DNA of 64,000 nucleotides, taken from NCBI GenBank assembly GCA_033002965.1, contig JAURVB010013295.1:1-64000 (forward strand), given 5' to 3'. Position numbers and translations under genes: made by a program. The notes under the pieces were generated by a model, which did no database searches, was not told the origin of the DNA, and saw only the letters and a program-made list of their open reading frames with translations. This DNA comes from Piper betle (taxonomy: Eukaryota > Streptophyta > Magnoliopsida > Piperales > Piperaceae). Within the stretch, counting starts at the first letter, position 1. Each line of letters starts with the position of its first letter. This document shows positions 1 to 13,379 of the stretch, piece after piece.

Positions 1-71
1 AGCTACAAAGGATCACACAGAAGCTTGGGAGTCCATTGTCTAACCCCTTTCTCATTGTTGACAGGAAAGGT

Positions 72-640
72 GGAAAACAGAGCAGCGAAGGTCGGAGTTC
101 GCTAATTTTTTCCGACTAGTTCCGGTCGTTCCAGGCCCCGTCGTGAGGTTCAACGTGAAGGCGGAGAAGTGATCTACAAACCCAAATCGAGAGCCGCCGG
201 AGTTCGCCGCCGAGGTCTCCAAGAAAAAATCGGGAAGCGAGGAAGTTGCTGGCCGGCAAAGCGGAAAACAGAGCAGCAAAGGTCGGAGTTCGTTAATTTT
301 TCCGACCAGTTCCGGTCGTTCCCGGCCCCTTCGTGAGGTTCAACGTGAAGGTAGAGAAGTGATCTACAAACCCAAATCGAGAGTTGCCGGAGTTCGCCGC
401 TGAGGTCTCCAAGAAAAAATCGGGAAGTGAGGAAGTTACTGGCCGGCAAAGCAGAAAACAGAGCAGCGAAGGTCAGAGTTTGCTAATTTTTTCCGACCAG
501 TTCCGGTCGTTCCCGGCCCCATCGTGAGGTTCAACGTGAAGGCGAAGAAGTGATCTATAAACCCAAACTGAGTTTCGCCAAATTTCGTCGCTGTAGCCGC
601 CGGAAAAATCGCGAAGTGAAGAAGGGGCTGTCTTTCAAAG
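72..640. repeat. Three tandem copies of a ~190-bp unit
   Basis: Units begin near 72, 263 and 453 with the shared stretch AAAACAGAGCAG, giving periods of 191 and 190 bp. Each contains the segment GTTCCGGTCGTT followed by a GTGATCTA(C/T)AAACCCAAA block. The third copy is the most diverged at its 3' end. Open frames on the minus strand are by-products of the repeat and match nothing I recognise. Repeats of this kind occur inside plant LTRs, but I could not find the LTR ends here. Confidence 0.85.
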
Positions 641-659
641 AGCCAAGTAGCCACTGCCA

Positions 660-1900
660 TAGACGCTGGAGCTCAACGTTGTGAAACCTTGCCTTGCTGT
701 TGTGGATAAGTGCTGTTCATAACTTAGTCCGTACTCGCCTATCAGACAAGTCGTTTAGAGATTGGAGACCGGGACCAATTCAATTGGGATCAACTTAAAC
801 TTCAGCTCTGGATTTATTCTCTTACTCGGATTGGCTAGATACTCTGTGGTAGATTTTCCCTCTCAAGGCAGGTGAGTTGAGTTCTTCATCGAGGCATTGT
901 AAGGTGTATATGGAATTAAAGAATTAAAGTGGCAAAAATTCCACTAAGCGTTGTAATTTGTAATTTTCAAAGAAAATAATGGATTGTGAGCATCAACCTC
1001 ACCGTGGAATGACCCTTAGGAATTCACGTTGAATCCTCTGAGGAACTACGTAAAAATTTCCGGCATATTATTTTGTGCTTGTGATAATATTTTTATTGCA
1101 CTATTTCTTGTGCGGCAAGGGCGCCTCGGTCCCACCGAACCTTCAAACTCAAATCACACACAAGAACCGATTCGAGGGGCGGACAATCTCGCGCCCGAGC
1201 AATAAGTTGCTAGTATTTTGTGGGAAAAAAATGTGTGTATTTTCTATATTTTATAACGGGATAAAATATGAATAAAATGGTAATCAACTCCACTTAACTG
1301 ACTTGTGGCTTAACCAACCGTGAACAACGTGACAGTGTTTTGACGTGTGCTCGTCACAACAGTTGTTTGTCCAAGGTCAATTGGACGGACCGGACAAAAC
1401 CCGTCTTCCGATCGGCCGACGTATGAACGATTCGAGTCGGCTCGGAGTCGCCGGATGAAGAGCTTTCCTTTCCGCCTCCCCTGTCAACCCCGACGCCCTT
1501 GGCCGCCACTACCGCCGGCTATTGTGTTCATCGCATTATTAAAGCACACAACAACAGTTGATTGGTTTGTAAATTTGGCCTTTTGTACAAATCAGATTTG
1601 GCTCTACCTTTTGCATCAAGCATTGTTAATCCGGCTAGGTTGTTATCTGTTCTATTGGGGCGGCGTGTATTAGGGTTTTTAATTGAATTGGGTTGAATTA
1701 TGGTTGTTCATATCAGTTTATTTTTTTCCCTTTTTTTATTTGTTTCCTTGATTGTACAGTCTTCGTGAGAGCGTCGCTTAATCGGCTTTGTCTTGTATTA
1801 GGATTAGAATTTTTCCTGTTTAACATCGTTAATGTTTATAAATTAATTTTTTTAAATTAATGTTTATTTCATTTTAACTTTAACAATCGCCGTAGACAAA
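660..1900. other. Non-coding stretch upstream of the Rpr2-domain gene
   Basis: No gene is supported here. The first half continues from the 190-bp repeats and may be the rest of an old LTR-type insertion, but no terminal TG/CA pair or target duplication could be fixed. The last 200 bp are T-rich and would be the promoter and 5' leader of the gene starting at 1904. Confidence 0.4.
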
Positions 1901-1903
1901 TAG

Positions 1904-3382
1904 ATGGGTAGAAAAGGAGGGAAGAAGAAGGGGGTGGCCTCGGACCAATCCACCACCAGCCTGCGACTTTGCGACAGCAGCGTTCAGGAATCAAAATCAA
2001 TGCCTCTGAGAATGTGCCGTCTGTGTTAAGATTGGAACATTTGAAGAATTTGGCAAATTGGGCTGGTGGAGAGGCTTGTATACCTCCCCTGGCTGCCCTG
2101 TTTGGGCACCGTTTGTCGTCGGTTGCTGAGGAGATAGGGGTCCCCCTTGATGCATCGTTGTTCCCCTGCCAAAGGTGTGTGTTGCTGTCAGTTAGTCATC
2201 ACAATTGTTGCCGGGAAAGATTTTGAATTTCTTGTTGATGCATCATTATTTCCATGTCAAAGTTATGTACTCTATTATTAGCCGTCTTTAATTTTGTTGC
2301 GCAATTTGAGCTTTGATATGGTTATACTGTTGAGTGGAATGGCCCAAATTGGGATGAGGGGAAAGAGAAGAAGAAGAAGAAGAAGAGTCTCATGTCATGG
2401 TGATTTCTTGAGCTATTATATTTTTACCATTTTTCTGCATCGCAAACACTGTCATGAACTGCAAGCAACCATAATTTGTTTTTTTAATTAACGTGCATTT
2501 TGATGTTGTCAATGATAATATTTGTTTCTTATCAGTTGGTATGACTCTTCCAAAGAATAACAATCTACCGGAAGGTATAGCTGTAAGACACCAACATTCA
2601 TTAAATATCCTTAGTGGCAGTTTAGAAATTTTGTTGTGTTATTTTCCATCGATATTTAGTTGCTTATTGGGTCTTATGGCCAATATTTTCTGTAAGACCT
2701 TACAATCGTATTCTAAATATGTTCAATGCATGTGCTTGGGATCTTATCCAATTAGTTCTCTTATATGATTTACTCGTTGGCTTTGAGTCTTAGGTGTGAA
2801 ATAGTTCTTCGGCCTGGCCATAATTGCATTGTTCGAATTGAGAAGAACAAAACTAAAAAGCAAAAGCACCGTCAACGTGAGCAGTTACAGCCTCCTACTC
2901 AGAACAACATTGTTTACCATTGTAATTTTTGTTTGCACAAGAATGTGAAAGGAGGAACTCGTAAAAGCTACATGAAAGAATTACATTCTTCAAGCTCAAA
3001 ACAAGCATCAAATGTGGATTTATCTGGTAAGCCTGGTGGAGATAGCATGCAAGGAGTGAAACAAGTTCCTGAAATGGAGCTATTACTAAGTAAAGGTCCA
3101 ACCCCTAAAAAATGCTCTGACAAAGTTGGGGAGAAAACTCCTATCCTCTCAACAAAGAAGAGGCAGCATGTTGCAATTTGCAGCCAAGGATCTGGCAACT
3201 ATGCAGGGTCGTCCAAGAAGAGTGCCGGTGTTCTATCCAGTACGTCTGAGACTGGAAAGGGAAGGGTTTCATCATCAACTAAAAGGAGGAAAGATTGGAC
3301 AACTTTGAAGGAGATTGCAGAAAGAGAATCACAAGATAACACAAAAAGCACTAGTGGTTTACCAATTCCTTTTCTTTTGTGA
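1904..3382 (+). CDS. RNase P Rpr2/Rpp21/SNM1-subunit-domain protein (2 exons, apparent 1-base frameshift)
   Basis: Predicted RNA-binding zinc-ribbon protein of the family that includes RNase P subunit Rpp21/Rpr2 and Snm1, which act in tRNA and rRNA precursor processing in the nucleus. Exon 1 runs 1904-2174 and exon 2 2794-3382; the GT/AG intron 2175-2793 splits the Arg codon of a CQRC motif. The protein opens with a basic MGRKGGKKKG stretch, has the helical segment LRLEHLKNLANWAGGEA, then zinc-ligand pairs CxxC near residues 89-92 and 134-137, and a Ser/Lys-rich tail. The ATG frame and the conserved frame are offset by one base between about 1915 and 1968, most easily explained by one base missing from a run such as the G5 near 1930. 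With that base the protein is about 286 residues. Family assignment rests on the ribbon spacing and the LEHLKNLA segment seen in plant homologues. Its exact complex is inferred. Confidence 0.75.
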
Positions 3383-5286
3383 AAGTATGCATCCAGTTTT
3401 GTGTGCAATGACTTACGGAACTTCCTCTTAGTGATGTATCATTCTTTTTCTTTAATGATGTATCATTCAGATGAATTTATGAGTTATATTTGAGAATGTG
3501 GAGGGCTTAAGTGCATCCACCCTTTCTCCGTCGATCGATTTGGATCAATTGTGATGGTTTTTCTTAGATGAGAATATAGGTGATTTGGACTCAGTTTTCT
3601 TTTCCAAGCAGATTTGTACTCATAGTTAAAAGTTTATCTTCGTTTATTCCATATACCGCTGACCATAAATATTCTGGGATCACAGTTTGAGAATTTGTTT
3701 TCGATGAAAAAAATAATGAATATGCTTGTCCATTTGTTTGGATCACCCAATTATTAAGGGCAAGAAGGCTTTGCAGTATATAGTTTTATTTAAGATGGGA
3801 AAAATCTTTTCAAAATTCCCTTTTCGTCCTGATTTATGCTTTTCAGTTTTTAGGGATGCCTGCTTTTATTCAATGAGTTAGACGTGGACTTGTAGGTGCT
3901 TAACTCGGTTTTATTCAAAACTCATTATTTTATATAAAGAATAAAATTTTTGATCAAAGTTATTTTAAATTTTCTTATACAAATTTAATTAAATTATAAT
4001 ATTATTATATATAATAACTTTAAATAAAAATATATATGATTAAATTATCTTTAATGTATAATTATATCAAAGTTGAGATATCTTGATTAAAAATTAAAAT
4101 TTAATATAACTTATACAAAGAAAGGCACCACTAAATACATATTAAGTTAAATTAAACTTGAAATGACTCAAATATTTATTAGTTTGATTTGCATTCAAAA
4201 TCCAAGGAATTGAGTAAAACTCGAATCCATTTAATTTATTGGATGAACACCTCCGTCAAAAGTAAAATCTCTATTTAAATGAATAAGTATGTGTGTTAGA
4301 TATTTAATAATATTTTTACCGTTTTTAATCAATTATTATTACGCCTTATTCTTCTACCAGCGGCTAATTTTTTTAAAAAAGACTTGGCCCCTTTTATTTT
4401 TATCTTACCTAAACCTTAAAAAGCTAAACCCCCTCCGCCGTCCTCCCTCGCCGCCGGCCGGCCGGGTTTCACCGCCAATCGCTCATCGACCGCCCTAGTA
4501 TATCCTCGCCGCCGACTCTTTCACCGACCACCCTGCGAGTTTGATGGGAGGTTTGGTATTGCTTTCTACTCCAATCTCATCTTCTTAGACCACTTTCTGA
4601 AGTCTTGGACTCTTCTTTTATCGAAGCTGTAAACTTTTCAACAGTTCACGCCGTTCCAATTTCTTTCACTTCATGTCACTTAACACGCGTATCAACTGCA
4701 AACACGTTGTTGTTGTTTTCTCCTTTCTGATATGTCCGGGCATCTAGTGTTTTGGGCCATTACTTCTCTCGAATTCCATCTTGCCAAGTTTGCTTTGGAA
4801 ACAGTAGGCATGCTCCAATTGAACTTTTTTTTCATCCGTTTTGTTAAATTTATTTTAGACACTTAGTTGTGACTTAATTTGGGTTAATGTGTTACTGTTA
4901 ACGTTGGACTTGTAGGTCATTAATATGAGCTACGATACGTGTTGATGATTCTAACATTGGACTTGTGCGTTTTTACATTATTGGGAATGAGTAGGTACCT
5001 TGATTTTACTGGTTATAAATAGATTAATGTGTTCAAATTTTATATTTGATTGCATTCCAATATTGTTAATCTGAACATGTACTTTACTTTTTGTGGTAAT
5101 TGAGATAGATATTTTTTTACGTAGGACTGAAATAGATTTAAAATGAAGTTGGACTCATTGACTGACATGGCATTCGATCCTGATTCTGGTGTAAGCCTCA
5201 GCTATGGTTTGCTACGGAACTATTTGACGAAATGCACCTGAAGCTCATCAATTTTTCAATGGGTCAATAAAAGTGGCCATGTGACT
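3383..5286. other. Intergenic region, no gene seen
   Basis: AT-rich between 3900 and 4380. At 4430-4520 there is a short CCGCCG-rich patch resembling the 5' leader of a transcript, probably the promoter-proximal part of the PPR gene downstream. No conserved frame was found on either strand. Confidence 0.5.
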
Positions 5287-7326
5287 ATGATGCTCCGATA
5301 TGTTGGTAAGCTTCTTGCAGCTTACTAGCACTCGATTTTGTTTGTTTTCTTCTTTTCCAATGTCAACTTAGCGGCTTTGAGCTTTTCTGGGAGGTTAGTG
5401 CCAAGTTGGACTTTAAGCGGTAGGAGTGTGTCCACTGGTTATATTTCATTTGGCCATCTTGGGGGTTACACTTCTCATTGTGAACAGAAAAAGTCTAAGG
5501 GAGTTGATTCTTTGTTAGAGTCGGCAGCTAAAATCCATGGAGTGATTAATGACAGAGTTTGGTGTGAATTAGTGGAGAGAGATTTGGAAAATTTGCAAGT
5601 GGACCTGAATACGTACATTGTAAACCAGGTCTTGAAGAAAATCCCTGACCACAAACTGTGTTTGCAATTTTATTGCTGGACTGTTTCACAGCCAGGGTTC
5701 AGGCACGACCATTACACGAATAAAACAATGATATGCTTGTTGCTAGAAAACCATGAGTTCAATTTTTTGTCACATGTATTAGATCAAATAAGGGAAAGTG
5801 GTGTCTCACTCCACCGGTCTTTATATCGCATTCTTATATCAGGTTATGTCAAGGCCAATTTGATTGAGTTGGCAATCCAAGTATTTAATGAGATGATTGA
5901 ATCCAATTGTCGAGTGTTTAGTATAGATTACAATAGGTTCATTGGAGTAATGATCCGGGTCTCTCGTTTTGATTTAGCCGAGTATTATTATTACAAGATG
6001 GTGGCACAAGGATTTTCATTGACTTCATTTACTTATTCAAGATTGATTTCAGGACTTTGTAAGGTTAAAAATTTTGACTTCATAAGCAGGCTTTTGAAGG
6101 ACATGAATAAGGTAGGATCTGTTCTGGATATGTGGGCCTATAACATATACTTGAACTTATTATGCAAGGAGAACAGATTAGACGAGGCTATAGAGGTATT
6201 TCAGTCCATGGATCTTCATGGAGGAAAACCTGATGTTGTCACCTTCACTACGATAATTCATGGGTTATGTAGCACAAAGAGGTTCTCATTTGCAGTGGAG
6301 ATTTGGCAGAAAATGTTGAATAATGGCTTTTCTCCTGATCGAGTTGCTTGTGAGTCTGTTGTCATTGCTCTGTGTAATCATGGAAAAGTAGAGTTGGCCT
6401 ATGATCTCGTGATGGGCATGATAAAGAGTAAATTTGAATTAAGCTGCACAGTTTACAATGCTCTTATCAGTGGGTTCTGCAAGGAAGGACGGGTGGACAA
6501 AGCCCAAATGATTGCATCTTTTATGAGAAGGAATGGTGTGATGCCTGATTTGGCAACATATAACATACTAATAAATTATTTCTGTAACGAGTTGAGGATG
6601 AATGATGCACAGAAATTGATGAATAAAATGGAAAATGTGGGAATAAAGCCAGATATGTATAGTTATAATCAAATCCTTAAGGGGTTGTGCCGTGCCAACA
6701 TGCTAGACCGTGCCTGTCGTCTAATGATGAAGATTGAAAATGAAAGACAGTGTGATGTTGTGTCATATAACACTCTTATTGGGGCACTATGTAGGGCCAG
6801 AAATACAGTAGCTGCTTTTAGACTTTTAAGGAAATGAACCTAAAGGGAATTGCTCCTGATGTAACAACATTCAGTATATTGATCAACGGGTTCTTTAGAG
6901 AAGGTCGTCCTACCTTAGCAGAGGACCTTTTGATCAGATGTTGAAGAGCAAAATGATAGTTGATTCTACATTGTATACAATAATGATTGATCACTTAGGC
7001 AAGGAAAATCGGGTTGAACTTGCTCGTGCCTATTTTATCCAAATGGTTGAAAAGGAATATCTCCTGATGTCATTTGCTGTAATGCTCTAATAAATGGTTT
7101 GTGCAAAGCTTTCAGAGTGAAGGAGGCAGTGGTTATATTTGAGGAAATGTGTCAAAATGGTTGTCAGCCTGATGTTGTCACTTATAAACTAATAATTGAT
7201 GGGCTTCTAAAAGAAAGAAATATTGAAGTTGCTCATAGGATATGGGATCAGATGATGGAGCGTGGTTTTACTCTTGAAAAGGATGTGGCAAAAATCCTTA
7301 TTGATGCAATTCAGTCAAAAACATAG
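5287..7326 (+). CDS. Mitochondrial P-class pentatricopeptide repeat protein, At1g13040-like (three 1-base frameshifts)
   Basis: PPR proteins bind organellar RNA and guide its processing, stability or translation. About a dozen 35-residue repeats are readable, with hallmarks such as YNALISGFCKEGRVDKA, DVVTFTTIIHGLC and ATYNILINYFCN. The segment DYNRFIGVMIRVSRFDLAE and the C-terminal WDQMMERGFTL match my memory of the Arabidopsis At1g13040 protein. I place the start at the tandem ATGs 5287/5290, followed by a 66-bp GT/AG intron (5306-5371). This gives an Arg/Ser-rich presequence fitting mitochondrial import; without the intron the first in-frame ATG lies inside the repeats. The frame breaks at 6830 (GG), 6928 (TTTT) and 7054 (GG), and each is mended by one extra base in the run. 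With those bases the protein has about 658 residues ending at 7326. No E or DYW editing domain follows. The intron model is inferred. Confidence 0.85.
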
Positions 7327-10131
7327 AAGGATGTAAGTAGAGGTATGATATCTGGCGTACAAGTTTTCCATCTTTTGTGGTGATTTTCTCGTTTTTTGAT
7401 CCTTTTAAATTGCACGAGTGTTTGTATTATTTTGAATGGATGAATTACTAAGAACATGAGGAGGATTTTTGGTAAGATGATGTTGAGGTCAATTACTTTT
7501 CAGTTATTACAAGTTGTGGAATTGTATGGCCTTTCTGCCACTTTTATATGTGTTAGCTTGTAATTAGAGACTGAGCATTTTAAGTCTGTTTAACAATGAT
7601 ATCTAGCTTTGGCAGAACATATTTTACGTGTTTGCTTGAGCAGTAGTCTTTTGAGATTCAAATTGAAATAGATGAGCCAACTCTGTTTTCAGTTTAAAAT
7701 ATCACTGGTTGATTTCTTTTTTTGGGTTTCCTGCACGAGAAGCTTTAGAAGTGGGCATGTGCATGTGATTGTATTCAGGTGCGCGTTTTATCTGGATGTC
7801 TTGGAATCTCTCGTCAATCATGTCATGTTTCAATAGTGTGATCTTGATTGGACCAGATAGGAAAGGAAGCAAACCTATTGAGGTCCGTCTCCAACATTTG
7901 CTTGGAATTGTAAGTACCTGTTGGTTAAATTAGCCATTTCTGTTTCATGCATATGATTCAAGGTCTACATAGCATTGTACTTTCCCATTAAAAAGCAGTT
8001 CCAGGTTTGCCAACACTTGCTTGCCAATAAGTTTTAATTTCTCCGGCAGGGGCAGAGACATATATATCAAGTGGAAATATTTTGTACTGAAAGTTGAATT
8101 CTTTTTCTTCTTCCACCTGATACCAAAAAAGAATCTTAAACTAGGATCCATGTGAACTAAGAATAACTGAAAAGGTATATTTAGGAACATAACTTAATCA
8201 TGGACTGAATTTCAGATTATTATTTTTTTATGATTGGATCATGTATGAGATCAATTAATTAACTATTGTGATAATAAGAGTTTGCCGTCGTAAATAGTAC
8301 AACATGATTTTATTAGAATTTATTTATAGCAAAGCTACTTTCTGTTCTGAGTGAACAAGTATTGGTTGAAGAATAAATAATTGTCTCTGAATTTTAAATA
8401 TGGTCCTGAAATTAATACCTAACTTTTTCTGCATAATCTCCTCATATTTATTTATGTTCAAGTGCTCAGACCAGATTTAAAGTTGTTCACTTTCACTTCA
8501 TTTATAGTTTTTTTTATTTTGTCTTTTTTATTTGCATTTTTCTGGTTTTATTTATTCCAGATGGTTTCTAGCAGAGTATTTCAGTGTCCGAGCATTCAGA
8601 ACAATATCGCTTTGATGCTTCTCTACTCACCAACAATTCTGGGTGAGAAATAAATTGTCACTAGTATTGGTGGAGAATTTCCATATCTGATTGTTGTTTG
8701 GTACCTCCTTGTGCAGCATTCCTTATTCTATTGATTGCTTATCAAATTTATTGCAACATATATTACTTCAAGTGGTCAGCCCTGCAGATGAGCTTTGAAA
8801 ATTTTGCCACATAATTAGAATGTAAGGCTCTCTGGGTAAAGTCAAGTCCTGATTTTGATAGACTCGGTTCTCTCTTATTCAATGTTCGGGGCAAACTCCA
8901 TTTCTTTCACCAATGTAGTTTCTATCTTTTTTATTTATTAGAACTAAGGGCAACGATGATTGGCTGTTGTAGTTGCCACTTGTTTCGGCCCCTGTTTTTG
9001 TTTTCATTATTGTACAAGTTCTAAGGGCGTCATTCATGTATAATTCAATAGACGGGTCTGCGTTTATCTGTTAACTTGTTATTGCATCATTGAAGCGGAA
9101 GGTGCAGTTTTCCCGTGCGGATCTGGTGTAAAGAACTGTAGGGGATGGATATACATGAATTTTTTTGGTGTAAAAAGATGTCTCGAGGCATCTGGTAACA
9201 TTTATCATTACAAAATATTTGTCAATCATTTTTTTTAATAAGTGTACTGTAAGGGAGTGGGAAAAAGAGTTGGGTTTTGATTTGTCTATTCCCCGGCAGT
9301 GTTGAGAGTTTCTAATGGCGTTCCTTGTAGCTCATAGAATCTGATAGTTTTCAATAACGAGTATTTTTGGCTGCCGAACATGTTGGCTGAGCAGTACTAT
9401 AAAATGTAAGTAGGATAGCTTGATGAAGACCTTCCATATATATATATCTAAGAAAAAATTAAGACCTTTCATGTCTGCATCCTCTGGTTTCAATCTTCTG
9501 GCTTTTCCTGCATGAGTGGAGAGGAATGGTTGTCATAGAACTGCACTCCAAGGCACTATAATCTTGGAGTGTTGAGTTAATCCTACGTGAAAGGAGATTA
9601 TTTGTGTTTCCTTTTTGTCCCAAGGTTTGACCCTTCCTAAATTGTTGGATATCCGAGACTAATTTCATTACAAGGTAATTGATGCAAGCTTGGGAATAAC
9701 ACTTCGAATTATCCGAGGTATTTGCGCTCGTGCCTTTATCTTTTTGTGAATTTGGGATTCTCTGCAATATGTTTAATGGCAACTTCATATATAGTTGCGT
9801 CGTTTTCCATGAGGTTGAAGCTGAGCTTGGTGAGCCCTTGATCACCGGCGATTCGTACCAGAAAACAAGTAATAAACCATTGTAAACTGTCAAGATTCCA
9901 ACTTTCACGTTTATACTCCAAGGACCTTCAACAACCTTGAACCATATCAATGTTATAATCGTCTCCCAAATTCATTCATCATCAATGACACAAGTCCCAT
10001 TTCCATCCAATTTGGGGATGACATACATTCAAACAAAAAATGAAAAAAGAAAAAAATCCAACTTTATTCTGATGGTCGTAAACAACGCAATGACAGTACA
10101 ATGAATGGTTTGAGATGAAAATTATTGGACT
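7327..10131. other. Intergenic region, no gene seen
   Basis: It holds the 3' flank of the PPR gene and the 3' flank of the minus-strand ligase gene. The longest open frame (9459-9950, minus) has no recognisable domain and overlaps unrelated frames. Short TA runs lie near 9436. No repeat structure stands out. Confidence 0.45.
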
Positions 10132-13100
10132 TCACAATCTTGATGGGATTTCCAGCTGTTGAGGGGCATTCCATGCTCTAAGCTGCCTTCTCAGGATCTT
10201 CCCTGAGGGGGACCTTGGTATCTGATCTACAAACACTACCTTCCTTATCTTTTTGTAAGGAGCAACCTGCAGACAAAGAAGAGATCATTTCATAGTTCTA
10301 TATCCATTAATTTCGTTGTTTAATTGTGTGCCACTTGAATTTCAATTGATTGTGTAACAGCATCTTATAAGCACATGAAGGGCGGAGAATTCAATATGGA
10401 CGGAGTTTTCGTATGCTTAAATCACTTTTGAGCTTGTTTTACTTTCTAGTAGCTCTGGTTGGTGTATTATTGTTGATAGATTAAGAAGGGATGTATATTA
10501 CAAAAAATGTTGACCATATGGATTGAGCTATAACCTTTTCTGCTACAAAGTTAATTATGTCTTCCTCTTTGATATTAGTATCGTTCTTTCTCATAACACA
10601 AGCCATGGGGATTTCTCCAACCTCTAAATCCGGATACCTGAAAGATTGATAAGAAGCATACAATCAGCAAATGTCAAAGTAACAAAAGCTTCAGACAGAA
10701 AAGGATTTACACTTTTCTACGTTAAAATTTTATGTATTGTCGTTGTAAGATCGTCCAACTAGTAAGAAACTTTCCCTGCAAATTAGGATTTGTGTTTGCT
10801 TATTCAATTGTAGAAGACCACAGTTCAGGCACATGTAATTAATTTTAAGGAGATCATGGACATGACAAAGGCAAACAATCAATATTGGGTTGTTTTGCTT
10901 TTAATTAGTGGAATTCAAGCCTAATCTTATAAACTCTTTGCATTATATATTTTAATTATTACTGCTCCTAAAAACTTGAAGGCTAGGAAAAATAATTATT
11001 AAGTTAAACGAACAGAATATTTGTTAAGAAAAACAGCCAGCAGAGAAGTATTAATAATGCTTACGGAATCACGGCGGCATCCTTTATGTAAGGGTGAGTG
11101 GAGAGGGTTTCTTCAAGCTCGGCCGGAGCAACCTAATGAATCCCTTAAATACTATTACTAGAGTTAAAAAAATAAACTAATAGATCATTAGCGCAGAGAA
11201 AACAGTTAATATTAACTTGGTAGGCCTTGTACTTGATGAGCTCCTTAATCCTGTCCACAACATAGACAAGGCCGGAGGAATCAATAAAGCAGAGGTCACC
11301 AGTGTGGAGCCAACCTTCCTTGTCAATTGCCATGCTGGTGGCTTCTTGGTTGTTGAAGTATCCTTGATTAAGAAGAAGACATAAAATTTATTAAGTTCGT
11401 TCAAATCTCATAACTTTTAACGGGGTGTGCGTGAGCAAAGGAACCATAGTTTTTGAATGTTGATTTGCATAATATAACAGTTACCAAGATTAACATCAAC
11501 GCCTGCATAGTTATTAAGGAATCGAGAAGAACTAACTAATAGAATTGTAAAATAAAGGTGAGTTATAATTGAGACTTAATTAATTTATAAAAAGACAGTA
11601 TATGAACCTTGCATGACAGGAGGGCCTCTAACAAGAAGTTCGCCAAATTTTCGAGGGGAAGAGGCTTGCGGGTATGCGTGTCCATGATCTTGGCTTCCAT
11701 GCATGGGATTAGCCTCCCAATCGACACATGAAGCCTGCCTTCGATCCCATCGCACACTGTTATCGGCCCGTTTGTCTCCGTTAGCCCGTAACACTGCAAA
11801 ACAGTTCAATCCAATCCATAGCCTGCTTACAAGCAATCCTATTTTGTTATCATCTATTTATTTGCTTATTATATAAGATCTGATTTTATTTTATTTTTTG
11901 GCTTTTTTCTCTTCAAAATAATAGATCTGGTTTTCAAGTTAACTAATGCGCAATCAAACCATACGGCCGTCACATAACCTTTTGCTGTTTATAATAATCA
12001 TCATTGTCATAAGTCAAATTCTTGTATTGCGTCAATTATGCCATTTTGTGAAAATGAATCGAACAACATTAGGCCTAATCATTTTTAAAAATTTGAGCTT
12101 AATCACGTCGTCCTGGCTTCATTAAATTCGGAGTTCCTGAACTTTTTATTATAAATAAATTAGGAGCCCAATAAAAAATGGGACTTCTTATTAAAACAAT
12201 GCTTATATTATCAATATATATATATATAAAAGAATTAAGAAGAAGAGAATTAAGGAAAAAAGATTTTTTTAAAAAAATGATAATTAATAATAATAATAGG
12301 AGTGGGCACCTCAACCTGATGGGGGCCACTGACCTGGGAGAGGGTGACGTGAGGGTAGCAGAAGGGGAAGCGCTCCATGAACTCACGAGCCAGGGGCGCA
12401 CCGGAGCAGATCACCTCCTTCAAACTGCTCAAGTTGTAGCCCTGCCCCACCCCGCCCCTCCTCACCATCTCCACCACCATGGGCGGCACCGCCGGCAGCC
12501 GCGACACGCCGTGCTCCTCCACCGCCGCCATCGCCTCCTCCATCGAGTACCTCGCGTTGGCCAGCACCACCACCGTCGCCCCCGCCGCCACCGCCCCGCA
12601 CACGAACACCGACAGCCCGAACATGTGAAACAGCGGCACCACGCACAGGTATATCTCCGACTCCGACGCCGCCCGCCGCCACACATGCCGCAGCAGGCAC
12701 CCCATCGTTATCAGGTTCCGGTGCGTGCACACCACAGCCTTGCTCTTCCCCGTCGTCCCGGACGAGTACATCAACGCCGCCGTGTCCCCCTGCTCAATGA
12801 TCATACTATTATTATTATTATCATCATCATGATGATCCGTCCACTGCTCGTCGTTGTTGCTGCTCGTGGCACTCTGTAACAAGTCGTCGACGAGAAGTGG
12901 CGGGGAAGAAGTATTGGGACCGAGGCCGTCGAGCTTGTGGCGTAGCTCAGCTGTGGTGACGATGAGGACGGGGCGTGAGTCGTCGACTTGAATTTGGAGT
13001 TCGGCGCGGGTGTTCATGGGGTTGGCGGTGCTGAAGACGGCGCCCGAGGCCATGATGGCCAGGGCGAGGACGGGGAAGTCGACGGAGTTGGGGGCGACGA

Positions 13101-13379
13101 GGAGCACGACGTCGCCTTTCCGGATGCCGTGGCAGAGGCGGAGGAGGCGGGCGAAGGAGGAGACGGAGGCGCGGGCGTCGGCGTAGGAGACTGCGCGGCA
13201 GGACTTGGCGTCGACGAAGGCGGGCTTGAGGTGGTGGCGGACGACATGGTGGGGGAGGAGGAAGGCGGGGAGGGAGAGCGGGTGGTGGTGGGGAGGGAGG
13301 GGAGGGAGTTCTCCCATTTGGGGTAATAAATGCCCGTAGCTTGGCAGTACCCGCTTTCCTCCAACACTAAGTCCTCCAT
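10132..13379 (-). CDS. 4-coumarate:CoA ligase-like acyl-activating enzyme with peroxisomal C-terminus (6 exons, two 1-base frameshifts)
   Basis: ANL-superfamily adenylate-forming ligase that would convert a carboxylic acid to its CoA thioester through an acyl-adenylate. Exons (minus): 13379-12334, 11793-11608, 11362-11217, 11132-11065, 10637-10535, 10266-10132, all joined by GT/AG. Visible motifs: AMP-binding SSGTTGKSK near residues 206-214, [26 protein letters not shown], and the catalytic-lysine motif SGKILRRQL. The C-terminus SRL is a type-1 peroxisomal signal, so this is more like OPCL1 and other peroxisomal 4CL-like enzymes (jasmonate precursor or related acyl activation) than cytosolic lignin 4CL. 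The substrate cannot be told from sequence. Two bases appear to be missing, in GGG at 13313-13315 and CCCC at 11655-11658; with them the protein is 561 residues, normal for the family. A low-complexity His/Asp/Asn insert precedes the AMP motif. The usual Gly before YGLTET reads as Cys. Confidence 0.9.

Noticed and set aside
5287..7326. PPR gene as a pseudogene
   Set aside because: Its three breaks are all single missing bases in short runs, with no substitution-type stops, and the repeats continue in register after each.
12178..13326. Plus-strand and alternative minus-strand frames over the 4CL-like exon 1
   Set aside because: They are shadows of the real coding strand in a GC-rich exon; compositions such as runs of Gly/Glu/Val or Trp/Arg show no domain.
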